The notes: a model not told the origin generated them from the letters alone. A stretch of DNA of 64,000 nt from Pseudomonas serbica (GCF_028823535.1 NZ_JAQIYM010000004.1:310001-374000), one strand, 5' to 3'. Shown: positions 27,521 to 36,409, numbered from the stretch's first letter. Translations and numbers: made by a program.

Positions 27521-28447
27521 ATGCGATTTACTCTCCGTCAGCTTCAAGTGTTCGTTGCCGTCGCCCAGCAGGAAAGCGTTTCCCGTGCTGCGGGCCTGCT
27601 TAACCTCTCGCAGTCGGCGGCGAGCACATCAATCACCGAACTGGAGCGCCAGTGCAGCTGCCAGCTGTTCGATCGCGCCGGCAAGCGGCTGAGCCTCAAC
27701 GCCCTGGGTAAACAGCTACTGCCCCAGGCGGTGGCCTTGCTCGACCAGGCCAAGGAGATCGAAGACCTGCTCAATGGCAAATCCGGTTTCGGCTCATTGG
27801 CGGTGGGCGCAACCCTGACCATCGGCAATTACCTCGCGACCCTGTTGATCGGCGGCTTCATGCAGCGCCACCCGGAAAGCCAGGTAAAGCTGCACGTGCA
27901 GAACACCGCCAATATTGTGCAACAGGTTGCCCACTACGAAATTGACCTGGGTCTGATCGAAGGCGATTGCAGCCACCCGGACATCGAAGTGCAAAGCTGG
28001 GTCGAAGATGAGCTGGTGGTCTTTTGCGCGCCGCAGCACCCGCTGGCCAAACGCGGTACCGCGAGCATGGAGGAGTTGAGCCACGAAGCCTGGATCTTGC
28101 GCGAACAAGGCTCAGGCACGCGCCTGACGTTCGACCAGGCTATGCGCCATCACCGTAGTGCGCTCAATATCCGCCTCGAACTGGAACACACCGAAGCCAT
28201 CAAGCGCGCCGTGGAATCCGGCCTGGGGATAGGCTGCATTTCGCGACTGGCGTTGCGGGATGCTTTCCGTCGCGGCAGCCTGGTCGCGGTGGAAACTCCG
28301 GACCTGGACCTGGCGCGACAGTTCTATTTCATCTGGCACAAGCAGAAGTACCAGACCTCGGCGATGCGTGAATTCCTCGACCTGTGCCGCGCGTTCACCG
28401 CCGGGGTGCAACGCAGCGACGAGATCGTCCTGCCAGCGATCGCTTAA
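27521..28447 (+). CDS. finR: LysR-type regulator FinR
   Basis: This 308-aa regulator has an N-terminal winged helix-turn-helix (residues 1-60, FVAVAQQESVSRAAGLLNLSQSAAS) and a C-terminal periplasmic-binding-like effector domain. It is encoded divergently from fpr, the arrangement seen for finR in P. putida, where FinR induces fpr under superoxide or iron-related stress. The ATG at 27521 gives the usual HTH at the extreme N terminus. The frame is open upstream into the divergent region, but that part reads as non-coding. Its stop codon overlaps the dgkA stop by 2 bases on opposite strands. Confidence 0.88.
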   Translation: MRFTLRQLQVFVAVAQQESVSRAAGLLNLSQSAASTSITELERQCSCQLFDRAGKRLSLNALGKQLLPQAVALLDQAKEIEDLLNGKSGFGSLAVGATLTIGNYLATLLIGGFMQRHPESQVKLHVQNTANIVQQVAHYEIDLGLIEGDCSHPDIEVQSWVEDELVVFCAPQHPLAKRGTASMEELSHEAWILREQGSGTRLTFDQAMRHHRSALNIRLELEHTEAIKRAVESGLGIGCISRLALRDAFRRGSLVAVETPDLDLARQFYFIWHKQKYQTSAMREFLDLCRAFTAGVQRSDEIVLPAIA

Positions 28448-28806
28448 AGCAGGATCACCGCCCAAACCAGCGCGATCATGGTCAAGGCCACAAATTGGGC
28501 GGCGCTGCCCATGTCCTTGGCGTTTTTCGACAACGGGTGCAATTCCAGGGAAATGCGATCGATGGCCGCTTCCACGGCAGAATTGAGCAACTCGACGATC
28601 AGCGCCAGCAGGCAGACCGCAATCAGCAACGCCTGCTCGACACGACTCACGTTCAAGAAGAACGACAGCGGGATCAAAATGACGTTGAGCAACACCAGTT
28701 GCCGAAAAGCGGCTTCACCGGTGAAAGCTGCACGCAGGCCGTCCAGCGAGTAACCGGAGGCATTGAGGATACGTTTCAGGCCGGTCTGGCCTTTGAAAGG
28801 TGACAT
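28444..28806 (-). CDS. dgkA: Diacylglycerol kinase DgkA
   Basis: This 120-aa inner-membrane kinase phosphorylates diacylglycerol released during membrane-derived glucan or LPS modification. It has three hydrophobic helices (about 37-50, 57-75 and 100-119). The conserved catalytic stretch VELLNSAVEAAIDRI is near residues 70-84. The start MSPFKGQTGLKRI at 28806 matches homologues, although no good ribosome binding site precedes it. A TTG six codons upstream is the alternative. The gene lies beside erdR on the same strand, as in P. aeruginosa (PA3603-PA3604). Confidence 0.94.
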   Translation of the reverse strand: MSPFKGQTGLKRILNASGYSLDGLRAAFTGEAAFRQLVLLNVILIPLSFFLNVSRVEQALLIAVCLLALIVELLNSAVEAAIDRISLELHPLSKNAKDMGSAAQFVALTMIALVWAVILL

Positions 28807-28881
28807 AGAGTAGGAACTGACCAAAAAAGGAGTGAGAAAGCTAGATCAACCAAAGTCAAAAAAGCGTGAAGATGCCAGCGC

Positions 28882-29532
28882 TTAATGGCTTGAAATTGAC
28901 TCAAGTTGTTGCAGCAGCAGCGCCGCCTGGGTGCGGGTGCGCACATTCAGCTTACGAAAAATCGCGGTTACGTGAGCCTTGATGGTCGCTTCGGAAACGC
29001 TCAGCTCGTAGGCAATCTGCTTGTTCAGTAACCCTTCGCAGACCATGGTCAGCACCCGGAACTGTTGCGGAGTCAAGCTGGCAAGGCCTTCACTGGCCGC
29101 CTTGGCTTCATCGGAAACGCTGACGGCTTCGAACGCCTGCGGTGGCCAGAACACATCGCCATCGAGCACCGCGCGCACCGCTTTCTGGATAACGCTCAGG
29201 TCGCTGGACTTGGGTATGAAACCGCTTGCACCAAATTCGCGGGATTTCACCATGATCGTCGCTTCTTCCTGGGCCGAAACCATGACCACAGGAATTTGCG
29301 GATACTGGCCGCGCAACAGCACCAACCCGGAAAAACCGTACGCACCCGGCATGTTCAGATCCAGCAGCACCAGGTCCCAGTCTGCCTTTTCGGTCAGGCG
29401 GGTCTCCAGTTCGGCAATGCTCGCCACTTCTACCAGGCGCACATCCGGGCCCAGGCCCAGGGTCAGCGCTTGATGCAGGGCGGAACGAAAAAGCGGATGG
29501 TCATCGGCAATCAGGATTTCGTATGTGGCCAT
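28882..29532 (-). CDS. erdR: LuxR-family response regulator ErdR
   Basis: This 216-aa protein has a receiver domain (residues 5-120) with the acidic pocket DD at 10-11 and the phosphorylatable Asp in LVLLDLNMPG. A LuxR-type helix-turn-helix follows (about 150-210), with LTPQQFRVLTMVCEGLLNKQIAYEL and ATIKAHVTAIFRKLNV. The match to P. aeruginosa PA3604 (ErdR) rests on length, sequence and the dgkA neighbour. ErdR takes part in control of ethanol and acetate use there. No histidine kinase gene is adjacent. It is probably transcribed ahead of dgkA, with a gap of 75 bases. Confidence 0.9.
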   Translation of the reverse strand: MATYEILIADDHPLFRSALHQALTLGLGPDVRLVEVASIAELETRLTEKADWDLVLLDLNMPGAYGFSGLVLLRGQYPQIPVVMVSAQEEATIMVKSREFGASGFIPKSSDLSVIQKAVRAVLDGDVFWPPQAFEAVSVSDEAKAASEGLASLTPQQFRVLTMVCEGLLNKQIAYELSVSEATIKAHVTAIFRKLNVRTRTQAALLLQQLESISSH

Positions 29533-29751
29533 TTTTCAAATGATCCTGTTTTTCATGGGATGCCCGATGCATTCGGGACTCACCAAAACAACTCAAGGTA
29601 ACAGCCACAGAGCTGCACCAACAGGGCACGTTCAACGCAAAAAACGGCGTTTCAAACTCTGGCCGCACCCTAATCGGCGCCAAGCATGCCCAGCGAAACC
29701 GGGGTGGTCAAGCGACATGGCCGGCACACTTTATTGCAGCATTGGCGACAA

Positions 29752-30495
29752 TCAGTCCATCAATACCCCGGCTGGCTGAACATAGGCCAGCAACTCGGTG
29801 TGCGCCGGCGTCGAAACATTCATTTCCAGCTGACGCTTGGCATCGAGGTAATGCTGGCTGAACACATCGAAATAAGCGTCGAGTGCCGACGCCGCCTCTA
29901 CATCGCCCGCCAGATCAAGACACAATGCCGCGACTTCCGCGGTGCACAGGTGTTCGCTGCGAGTAGAGCGGCGCAGCTGATAACGGGAGAGCTTCTCGGG
30001 CAACAGGCTGAGAATCGGGAGCGCGTCGAAATAGGGGCTTTTGCGGAAAATCTTCCGGGCTTCTGTCCAGGTCGCGTCCAGTAAAATGAATAGCGGGCGC
30101 CGGGTGTGATCGACTGCCACGCTGTGAGTCACCCGCTCGGGCGCGACATATTCACCCGGGAAGACCAGATAAGGCTGCCATTGCGGGTCGCAGAGCAACG
30201 CCAGCAGTTGTTGATCGACCTCGGTACGCGACCAGATGAAGGCATGGTTGTCACGCACCACATCAGCAATCAGCCAGCCGGTGTTGCTGGGCTTGAATAC
30301 TTCCTTGCCGGTCATGATCAAGCACACCCCGGAGCGAGTCTCGACCTGCGGGCGCCAGGCGCACAGGCAGTGACTCTCGATCACGCGGCACGCGCGGCAG
30401 CGGGTCGCCCGCCAGCCACGGGCCTGGATCGGCTTGATGCCTTCCTCTTCGCGCTGGTCGCGCAGACGGGCAACGGCGTTGGGGGCATAGTTCAT
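29752..30495 (-). CDS. DTW-domain tRNA-uridine aminocarboxypropyltransferase
   Basis: This 247-aa protein belongs to the TapT/DTW family, which transfers the aminocarboxypropyl group of SAM to uridine 47 of tRNA (acp3U). The N-terminal cysteines (CRACRVIESHCLC) can bind zinc. The family motif is in LLDATWTEARKIFRKSPYF (DATW where the name motif is DTW), and a SxYQLRRSTRSEHLCTAEVAAL block follows. Length matches E. coli TapT (232 aa) with a short extension. The gene is monocistronic. P. aeruginosa PA3606 lies in a comparable position next to erdR. Confidence 0.85.
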   Translation of the reverse strand: MNYAPNAVARLRDQREEEGIKPIQARGWRATRCRACRVIESHCLCAWRPQVETRSGVCLIMTGKEVFKPSNTGWLIADVVRDNHAFIWSRTEVDQQLLALLCDPQWQPYLVFPGEYVAPERVTHSVAVDHTRRPLFILLDATWTEARKIFRKSPYFDALPILSLLPEKLSRYQLRRSTRSEHLCTAEVAALCLDLAGDVEAASALDAYFDVFSQHYLDAKRQLEMNVSTPAHTELLAYVQPAGVLMD

Positions 30496-30681
30496 TGCAA
30501 GCCACGCCGGCAGGAAAAAGAGATCGACACGAAAAACACTCGCAGGGAGAAAGAGCAGGCAGTTTACCAGACCTACCCGTGCAAACCTGTACCGTCCAGG
30601 CCTGCTCCCCTATAATTCGCCGCCACTGAACGCACAGTCATGTGGTGGGTCAAACCCCCATCACTGCCCCAGGAGAGTTTC

Positions 30682-31104
30682 ATGCTGCGCTTTATCGTTC
30701 CCACCGCTGCCATTCTGCTGGCGTCGTCCTTCAACGCTCAGGCTGCGTCCTTGAGTGAGCAGAATCTGAACAGAGAGCTGCGAAACGTCGCCGCGCAAAG
30801 CAGCGTCGGCACTCCACGGGCGATCAATGAAGACATTCTCGATCAGGGCTACACGGTCGAAGGCAATGTGCTGATCAATCATCTGAGCGTGCAAAGCAGT
30901 CACGCCAACAAGATGCGCGCCGATCCCAAGGCCGTGTACTTCCAGCTTGGCGCGTCGGTATGCAACAACCCGTCCTACCGCAAGCTGATGGCCAAGGGCG
31001 CGGTCATGCGTTACGACTTCACCGAAGTAAAGACCAACCGTGCGGTCGGCTCTGCCAGCTATAAGGAATCGGATTGCCCGAAAGCAACCCAGAAGAAAAA
31101 GTGA
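30682..31104 (+). CDS. Exported small protein of unknown function (PA3611-like position)
   Basis: This 140-aa protein begins with a signal peptide (MLRFIVPTAAILLASSFNAQA, cleavage near AQA-AS). The mature part has two cysteines (VCNNPSYRKL and KESDCPK) that could form a disulfide, and a basic tail. AGGAG lies 6-7 bases before the ATG at 30682, which fixes the start. Its place between the DTW gene and the LOG and recX-recA genes corresponds to P. aeruginosa PA3611, a secreted or periplasmic protein of unknown function. That equivalence is inferred from position and general features only. Confidence 0.78.
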   Translation: MLRFIVPTAAILLASSFNAQAASLSEQNLNRELRNVAAQSSVGTPRAINEDILDQGYTVEGNVLINHLSVQSSHANKMRADPKAVYFQLGASVCNNPSYRKLMAKGAVMRYDFTEVKTNRAVGSASYKESDCPKATQKKK

Positions 31105-31105
31105 G

Positions 31106-31300
31106 TCAGTGAGATTTTGCGCGCCGCTGTTCATCCTCGGCGCGCAGTTCCGCCACCAACGCCTGCAAATAGCGTGAGCGCCGCTCCGCGTCCATAAGAC
31201 GCCGGCAACACTCCTCCTCGAGACTCAGATGATGGATCTCGGCTGATGACTTCAGCAATCGATACAGTTGCGTATCGATCTCCAGAATGACCCTGGCCAT
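31106..31300 (-). CDS. Small protein with ribbon-helix-helix-like N terminus, 64 aa
   Basis: The sequence MARVILEIDTQLYRLLKSSA followed by a helical, Cys- and Arg-rich stretch resembles a ribbon-helix-helix DNA-binding fold. A beta strand (RVILEID) leads into two helices (TQLYRLLKSSAEI and SLEEECCRRLMDAE). The C-terminal third is a charged helix. It is convergent with the exported-protein gene, with 1 base between the two stops. No toxin-like gene lies beside it, so an antitoxin role is not supported. It could be a small regulator. Confidence 0.6.
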   Translation of the reverse strand: MARVILEIDTQLYRLLKSSAEIHHLSLEEECCRRLMDAERRSRYLQALVAELRAEDEQRRAKSH

Positions 31301-31781
31301 GGCTTGCCAGCTCCCTGCACTTCACTCGTGATGAGCGAAAAAATCCTTGAACCGCTTGTACCCTGCGCCCTGCCCTTGACGCGAAGTTGTCGTGTAATAC
31401 CTGTATCTAAGTAAATCAGAGTGCAGAGTGCCCGGGGCGGGTTCTGACGAGCGGTGAAACCACCTTGCAAATCGTCAATAAACGGTTGCCAGGAAAGACT
31501 TTGCGGCGCAATGATCAAGGCACGAATAACCGCGAGGGTCTAGATTTCAGGTATCCACGTTCATTTGTCAGAGCAGGAAAAAGGGCCGCCCGTTAGGTCT
31601 TGCGCTATGCGAACGTTTCTTTCATCCAAGGGAAAGACAGAGCCGGTATGGATGACTCGATCGCCGATCGGGTCAAGTGGATCGCCCAGGCATGGGCCTG
31701 GGCAGACAGCGACACATGACGTGTCGTGGCGTTGACGGTGAATTGTCGAAGCCGATGGCTCTGTGCAGAAGGAGAAGTTGA
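31301..31781. other. Intergenic region upstream of the LOG gene, no gene seen
   Basis: These 481 bases hold no convincing coding frame on either strand. A small perfect hairpin, CGACAC-ATGAC-GTGTCG, is at 31710-31726. I found no clear promoter, terminator or repeat. The gap is unusually long for this gene-dense region. Confidence 0.5.
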
Positions 31782-32900
31782 ATGCCTTACCAACCGAATG
31801 ACCTCCTGAGCCGTCATTTTGAAGAAAGCGGCCACGACCTCATCAGCAAGGTCGAAGAACAACTTAACCTGGTTTCACCCAATAGCCCGAACACTCCGAT
31901 CTACCGCGACATGATCCTGACCGTGCTGCGCATGGCCCAGGAAGACCACAACCGCTGGAATGCCAAGATAACCCTGCAAACCCTGCGCGAACTCGAGCAT
32001 GCGTTCCGTGTATTGGAGCAATTCAAGGGGCGACGCAAGGTCACTGTTTTCGGCTCCGCTCGCACGCCAGTGGAACACCCCTTGTATGGCCTCGCCCGAG
32101 AACTGGGCGCCGCCCTGGCGCGCTCGGACATGATGGTCATCACGGGTGCGGGAGGCGGCATCATGGCCGCGGCCCACGAAGGAGCAGGACTTGCTAATAG
32201 TCTGGGATTCAACATCACCCTGCCCTTCGAGCAACATGCCAACCCGACCGTCCAGGGCACGACCAACCTGCTGCCCTTCCATTTTTTCTTCACCCGCAAG
32301 CTGTTCTTCGTCAAGGAAGCGGACGCACTGGTGTTGTGTCCGGGCGGGTTCGGCACCCTGGACGAAGCGCTGGAAGTACTGACGCTGATCCAGACGGGTA
32401 AAAGCCCATTGGTGCCCGTGGTGCTGCTGGACGCGCCGGGCGGCAAATTCTGGCAAGGGGCGCTGGACTTCATCCACCATCAACTGGAGGAAAATCGCTA
32501 CATCCTGCCCGCCGACATGAAGCTGGTGAAGCTGGTCTACAGTGCCGAAGAAGCGGTGGAGCAGATCAACCAGTTCTACAGCAATTACCACTCCAGCCGC
32601 TGGCTCAAGCATCAGTTCGTGATTCGCATGAACCACAAGCTCAGTGACCAGGCTCTCGAGCACATGCAGGAGGCATTCGCCGACCTGTGCCTGAGCGATC
32701 AATTCCATCAACATGCCTACAACGGCGAGGAGCACGACGAAGCACAGTTCAGTCACCTGGCGCGACTGGCCTTCACCTTCACGGCCCGTAATCATGGGCG
32801 GCTGCGCGAATTGGTGGATTACATCAACCTGGCGGAAAACTGGGCGCAAAACCAGTCAACTGTGCAGCAGCATACTCGAGAGTCATTAAAGGTTTCGTGA
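31782..32900 (+). CDS. LOG-family protein (Rossmann nucleotide-binding, PpnN-like)
   Basis: This 372-aa cytoplasmic protein carries the LOG/TIGR00730 motifs GSARTP, ITGAGGGIMAAAHEGA and PGGFGTLDEALEVLTLIQTG (the PGGxGTxxE signature). Proteins with these motifs hydrolyse nucleoside monophosphates, giving the base and ribose 5-phosphate. It has extra N- and C-terminal regions (about 80 residues each) compared with the short 180-aa LOG enzymes, so it is closer in layout to PpnN. GGAG lies 8-9 bases before the ATG. It is followed by recX on the opposite strand. The substrate is not shown by the sequence. Confidence 0.88.
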   Translation: MPYQPNDLLSRHFEESGHDLISKVEEQLNLVSPNSPNTPIYRDMILTVLRMAQEDHNRWNAKITLQTLRELEHAFRVLEQFKGRRKVTVFGSARTPVEHPLYGLARELGAALARSDMMVITGAGGGIMAAAHEGAGLANSLGFNITLPFEQHANPTVQGTTNLLPFHFFFTRKLFFVKEADALVLCPGGFGTLDEALEVLTLIQTGKSPLVPVVLLDAPGGKFWQGALDFIHHQLEENRYILPADMKLVKLVYSAEEAVEQINQFYSNYHSSRWLKHQFVIRMNHKLSDQALEHMQEAFADLCLSDQFHQHAYNGEEHDEAQFSHLARLAFTFTARNHGRLRELVDYINLAENWAQNQSTVQQHTRESLKVS

Positions 32901-32940
32901 GGCAAAAACGGCCCGCTATTGAAATAGCGAGCCGTTTTAG

Positions 32941-33408
32941 TCAATCGTCCATCCCTCGACCGCTGAACAAGCGGCTGATCATTTCCATGGAGTATCCCCG
33001 ATACGCCAGGAACCTGCCTTGCTTGGCACGCTCACGGGCGTCTATCGGCAATTGCCCGGAAAATTTGCGCCGCCAGGTGTCTTGCAATTGCTCCTGCCAG
33101 TCGATGCCGCTCTCACGCAAGGCGAGTTCGATGTCGCTACGTTGCAGGCCGCGCTGGCTCAATTCTTCACGAATGCGTAACGGCCCATAGCCAGAACGGG
33201 CGCGGTAGGAAACAAAACTTTCAAGATAGCGGGATTCGGACAACAAACCCTCTTCCGTCAATCGGTCGAGTGCTGTTTCGATCATTTCGGGGAGAGCGCC
33301 GCGCTGACGCAGTTTACGCGTCAGCTCGACTCGACCATGCTCGCGTCGTGCGAGCAGGTCCATTGCGGTTCGCCGCACCGCGACGAGGGTATCGAGTACG
33401 GCGGTCAT
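32941..33408 (-). CDS. recX: RecA regulator RecX
   Basis: This 155-aa protein binds and limits RecA filaments. It is built of helical three-helix repeats ([19 protein letters not shown] and [20 protein letters not shown]). It ends with [18 protein letters not shown]. The gene lies 8 bases downstream of the recA stop on the same strand, which is the usual recA-recX operon. Length is within the normal range. It should share the SOS control of recA. Confidence 0.96.
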   Translation of the reverse strand: MTAVLDTLVAVRRTAMDLLARREHGRVELTRKLRQRGALPEMIETALDRLTEEGLLSESRYLESFVSYRARSGYGPLRIREELSQRGLQRSDIELALRESGIDWQEQLQDTWRRKFSGQLPIDARERAKQGRFLAYRGYSMEMISRLFSGRGMDD

Positions 33409-33416
33409 CGGATCAA

Positions 33417-34475
33417 TCAGATATCAGCGTCAGCCAGATCGTCTTCAGTCTCTTTGACCGCAGAAGCCTTGGCGTCTGCTACCGAAGCTGGAGACAACAA
33501 CTTGTCACGCAGTTGCTTCTCGAGCGTTGCGGCAATATCCGGGTTATCCGCCAGGTACTTGGCCGAGTTGGCTTTACCCTGGCCGATCTTGGTGCCGTTA
33601 TAGGCATACCAGGCACCGGATTTTTCAACGAACCCGTGAAGAACACCCAGGTCGATCATCTCGCCATTGAGATAGATGCCCTTGCCGTAAAGAATCTGGA
33701 ACTCGGCCTGACGGAACGGCGAAGCCACCTTGTTCTTGACAACCTTGACGCGGGTTTCGCTACCGACGACTTCATCACCTTCTTTCACCGCGCCAGTACG
33801 ACGGATGTCCAGACGCACCGAGGCGTAGAACTTCAGCGCGTTACCACCGGTGGTGGTTTCCGGGCTGCCGAACATCACGCCGATCTTCATGCGGATCTGG
33901 TTGATGAAGATCACCAGGCAGTTGGCGTTCTTGATGTTGCCGGTGATTTTACGCAGCGCCTGGGACATCAGGCGGGCTTGCAGGCCCACGTGCATGTCAC
34001 CCATTTCGCCTTCGATTTCAGCCTTCGGCACCAGCGCCGCCACGGAGTCGACGATGATCACGTCAACCGCATTGGAACGCACCAGCATGTCGGTGATTTC
34101 CAGGGCTTGCTCACCGGTGTCCGGCTGGGACACCAGCAGGTCGTCGACGTTGACGCCCAGCTTGCCGGCGTACTCAGGATCCAGGGCGTGCTCGGCATCG
34201 ACGAATGCGCAGGTCGCGCCGGCTTTCTGAGCCTGGGCGATCACGGACAATGTCAGTGTGGTTTTACCGGAGGATTCAGGACCGTAGATTTCAACAATGC
34301 GGCCTTTTGGCAGACCGCCAATGCCCAAAGCGATGTCCAGACCCAGAGAGCCAGTGGAGATGGCCGGGATCGCCTGACGGTCCTGATCGCCCATACGCAT
34401 TACGGCACCCTTGCCGAATTGACGTTCGATCTGACCCAGGGCCGCAGCCAAGGCTTTCTTCTTGTTGTCGTCCAT
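33417..34475 (-). CDS. recA: Recombinase RecA
   Basis: This 352-aa recombinase drives homologous recombination and LexA autocleavage. The Walker A motif GPESSGKT, Walker [11 protein letters not shown], and loop residues in [19 protein letters not shown] are intact. The start [13 protein letters not shown] at 34475 has AGGA 7 bases upstream. The frame extends four codons further but lacks a better site. The acidic C terminus (EDDLADADI) is typical. A LexA box of consensus quality lies 41-56 bases before the start, and recX follows. Confidence 0.99.
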   Translation of the reverse strand: MDDNKKKALAAALGQIERQFGKGAVMRMGDQDRQAIPAISTGSLGLDIALGIGGLPKGRIVEIYGPESSGKTTLTLSVIAQAQKAGATCAFVDAEHALDPEYAGKLGVNVDDLLVSQPDTGEQALEITDMLVRSNAVDVIIVDSVAALVPKAEIEGEMGDMHVGLQARLMSQALRKITGNIKNANCLVIFINQIRMKIGVMFGSPETTTGGNALKFYASVRLDIRRTGAVKEGDEVVGSETRVKVVKNKVASPFRQAEFQILYGKGIYLNGEMIDLGVLHGFVEKSGAWYAYNGTKIGQGKANSAKYLADNPDIAATLEKQLRDKLLSPASVADAKASAVKETEDDLADADI

Positions 34476-34515
34476 TAAAGTCCTCACGTAATCAATAAGG
34501 CCTGACGGCCAACAC

Positions 34516-34531
34516 CTGTATAAGTAGACAG
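34516..34531 (-). promoter_or_regulatory. LexA-type SOS box upstream of recA
   Basis: CTGTATAAGTAGACAG has perfect CTGT and ACAG half sites with an 8-base spacer. It lies about 41 bases before the recA start and overlaps TATAC- and TAATAC-like -10 sequences. Confidence 0.93.
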
Positions 34532-34558
34532 TATTATTCCACAGCGTTTGCGGATCGC

Positions 34559-35065
34559 CTACCCCTGATTTGAGATTTCTCCCGCGGCATGACGCAGCAG
34601 CCCCTCTAGCGCGGCCTTCACCGTTTGTCGGCGAACCTCGTCGCGGTTACCGGCAAAGTGCTGCACCTCGCTGAACACCTGCTCGTCGACACCCCACGCC
34701 AACCAGACGGTGCCCACCGGCTTGTTTGGCGAACCGCCGTCCGGCCCTGCCACTCCGCTGACCGCCACGGCAAAACGTGCACTGCTCTTTTCCTGTGCTC
34801 CACGGACCATGGCCTCGACCACTTCCCGACTGACCGCCCCCACCGTTGAAAACAATTCGGTCGGGACATTCAGCTGAAGCGTCTTCTGTCGGTTGGAATA
34901 GGTGACATAACCGGCCTCGAACCATGCCGAGCTACCCGGTATCCGGGTAATCGCCTCGCTGATACCGCCGCCCGTACAGGACTCTGCGGCGGTGACGTGG
35001 GCATTGAGAACCTGTAGACGCCTGCCGAGTTCAGCGGCCAGCTGAGTGATTTCTTTCACGGTCAT
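34559..35065 (-). CDS. CinA-family protein (nicotinamide-nucleotide amidohydrolase domain, PncC)
   Basis: This 168-aa protein consists of the CinA C-terminal domain alone, which deamidates nicotinamide mononucleotide to nicotinate mononucleotide. Recognisable blocks are [37 protein letters not shown] and [23 protein letters not shown]. The length matches stand-alone PncC. In Pseudomonas this gene lies upstream of recA and is often called cinA. It marks one border of the site where P. fluorescens-group strains carry a tailocin or prophage. Here a phage lysis cassette begins 100 bases away. Confidence 0.95.
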   Translation of the reverse strand: MTVKEITQLAAELGRRLQVLNAHVTAAESCTGGGISEAITRIPGSSAWFEAGYVTYSNRQKTLQLNVPTELFSTVGAVSREVVEAMVRGAQEKSSARFAVAVSGVAGPDGGSPNKPVGTVWLAWGVDEQVFSEVQHFAGNRDEVRRQTVKAALEGLLRHAAGEISNQG

Positions 35066-35167
35066 CTCCTGATCGAGCGGAATGGGGCCTAACGTACACG
35101 AGCGAGTAGCGCTTGCAAGTGACAGGACCGATCAAAATGTGAGCGGGCAACCGCTCTGACGCAGGCC

Positions 35168-35725
35168 TCACAGGCTTGCAGGCGGGCATAACACCGCCTT
35201 TGCCCGTTCCCAAAGCAGCAACCGATCCTGCAGCCCGTTCAAGCCCCCATTGATCCGTCGGGTAATACTGTTGAACTCATCGCCGTCGGCCAGTTCATTA
35301 AGGCCGTTTCGCTCCCAGAACCAGGCGGCGGACTCAGCGGCCCACTGTGGTAGCTCCAACAGTTCGGGATGTTGCAACAAGCGCTCATCACTAAACAGTG
35401 CCCGACTGCATTGCAGATAATTACTACGGCCGGTGACCTGGATCAGACCACGGCCCCGGTAGCGTTGACCGTCGCCAGGGGAATTGCCCAAGCGCCTGGC
35501 CAGGACCCCGGCATCGTATTTCTCGAAATACTTCTCGCTGCCCAACTCCCGCACATGCTGCAACTGCCCCGACTCGTGGCCGATTTGCGCCAGGAAGGCG
35601 GCAGTGCGCACCGGAGTATTGATATTACGACGTGCCATGGCGTCATTGAGGGCCAGGATGAACACGCCCGCCCGAGTGCGGGCGACTGGAAAAATCATGA
35701 GTAACTGTTGCTCGGTGAGGCGCAT
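35168..35725 (-). CDS. Phage/tailocin-type endolysin (glycoside hydrolase family 19)
   Basis: This 185-aa protein has a GH19 chitinase-like muramidase fold. The catalytic glutamate is in AQIGHESGQLQHVRE, and the family motif GRGLIQVTGRSNY follows. There is no signal peptide, so it depends on a holin for export. AAAGGAG lies 9 bases before the ATG at 35725. Frame extension to 35800 is rejected on that basis. The holin gene lies upstream on the same strand, 189 bases away. It is the lysis gene of an R-type pyocin or prophage whose structural genes are missing here. Confidence 0.92.
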   Translation of the reverse strand: MRLTEQQLLMIFPVARTRAGVFILALNDAMARRNINTPVRTAAFLAQIGHESGQLQHVRELGSEKYFEKYDAGVLARRLGNSPGDGQRYRGRGLIQVTGRSNYLQCSRALFSDERLLQHPELLELPQWAAESAAWFWERNGLNELADGDEFNSITRRINGGLNGLQDRLLLWERAKAVLCPPASL

Positions 35726-35914
35726 CGCTCGCTCCTTTGATTGATGCATGAGACTGGCAAGGTGAGGTTGGTGGAATTCCGTCTTCAGCGTGTTGGACAC
35801 CGTGCCCCGATCGCAAGATTACAGATCTGCCCCGCGCAAGCCTCGCCAGCAATTGTTGCGCCGTGTTGTGTCGCGCTGCGCCGCGCTCATGCCAGCGAGC
35901 AGAGTGACACCGAT

Positions 35915-36265
35915 TCACTGTTGGTCGGAGCGAGAATCGCGCTGCGGCCCGTCCTCTATACCGATGCGCCTGGCCACCCAGCGCCCGTACAAACCAACGG
36001 CCATGTCGGCCCCGGCTATCGCCGTGAGGCACCCGAAGGCGCCAGCGGCCCAGATCGACATCCCGGCGGCGTACAGCAGCATCATTGCCGAGACACCGCA
36101 GACCATGCAGGCCCCGGAGCGCAGGGCCACTCGTCGCAGCAGCGACCAGCCACGGGCGCCCTCCTTGTCGGCGCGCCACATTTCCCCGGACACCCCGCTG
36201 ACCACTGCAAGCGTGACGACAAGCCAGATCGGCAGGTCCAACAACAATTGTTGCTCGTTTGTCAT
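35915..36265 (-). CDS. Phage holin
   Basis: This 116-aa membrane protein has three hydrophobic helices. They lie near residues 11-27 (PIWLVVTLAVVSGVSG), 47-66 (RSGACMVCGVSAMMLLYAAG) and 68-92 (SIWAAGAFGCLTAIAGADMA). Its tail is short and charged. This is the layout of holins in Pseudomonas tailocin and prophage lysis cassettes. It precedes the endolysin gene on the same strand. Two TGCAT palindromes lie 52-90 bases upstream of the start, so the phage-type repressor encoded next door probably controls it. Confidence 0.87.
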   Translation of the reverse strand: MTNEQQLLLDLPIWLVVTLAVVSGVSGEMWRADKEGARGWSLLRRVALRSGACMVCGVSAMMLLYAAGMSIWAAGAFGCLTAIAGADMAVGLYGRWVARRIGIEDGPQRDSRSDQQ

Positions 36266-36316
36266 GCCGGGCCTCCAGGATGTTTGGGGTGCGATGTTAA
36301 CGGGCAGGCCCTAGAT

Positions 36317-36332
36317 TATGCATGGATGCATA
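36317..36332. promoter_or_regulatory. Palindrome A upstream of the holin gene (putative repressor operator)
   Basis: TATGCATGGATGCATA is a perfect 7-bp inverted repeat with a 2-base centre. It lies 52 bases before the holin start and shares the TGCAT core with palindrome B. Confidence 0.65.
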
Positions 36333-36339
36333 TACAGTC

Positions 36340-36355
36340 AATGCACTAATGCATT
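36340..36355. promoter_or_regulatory. Palindrome B upstream of the holin gene (putative repressor operator)
   Basis: AATGCACTAATGCATT has perfect 6-bp arms (AATGCA and TGCATT) around CTAA. Its centre is 23 bases from that of palindrome A, about two helical turns. Confidence 0.65.
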
Positions 36356-36409
36356 CTTTAACACGCAAGAAATGCAGTCCAGGCAGGTGCGAGGCAAGTA
36401 CACGAAAGA

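Noticed and set aside
31376..31400. TTGACG and TAATAC considered as a promoter for the LOG gene
   Set aside because: The spacer is only 13 bases, too short for a sigma-70 promoter.
31605..31862. Minus-strand frame of 85 codons upstream of and overlapping the LOG gene
   Set aside because: It overlaps the LOG start, has no ribosome binding site and no recognisable sequence.
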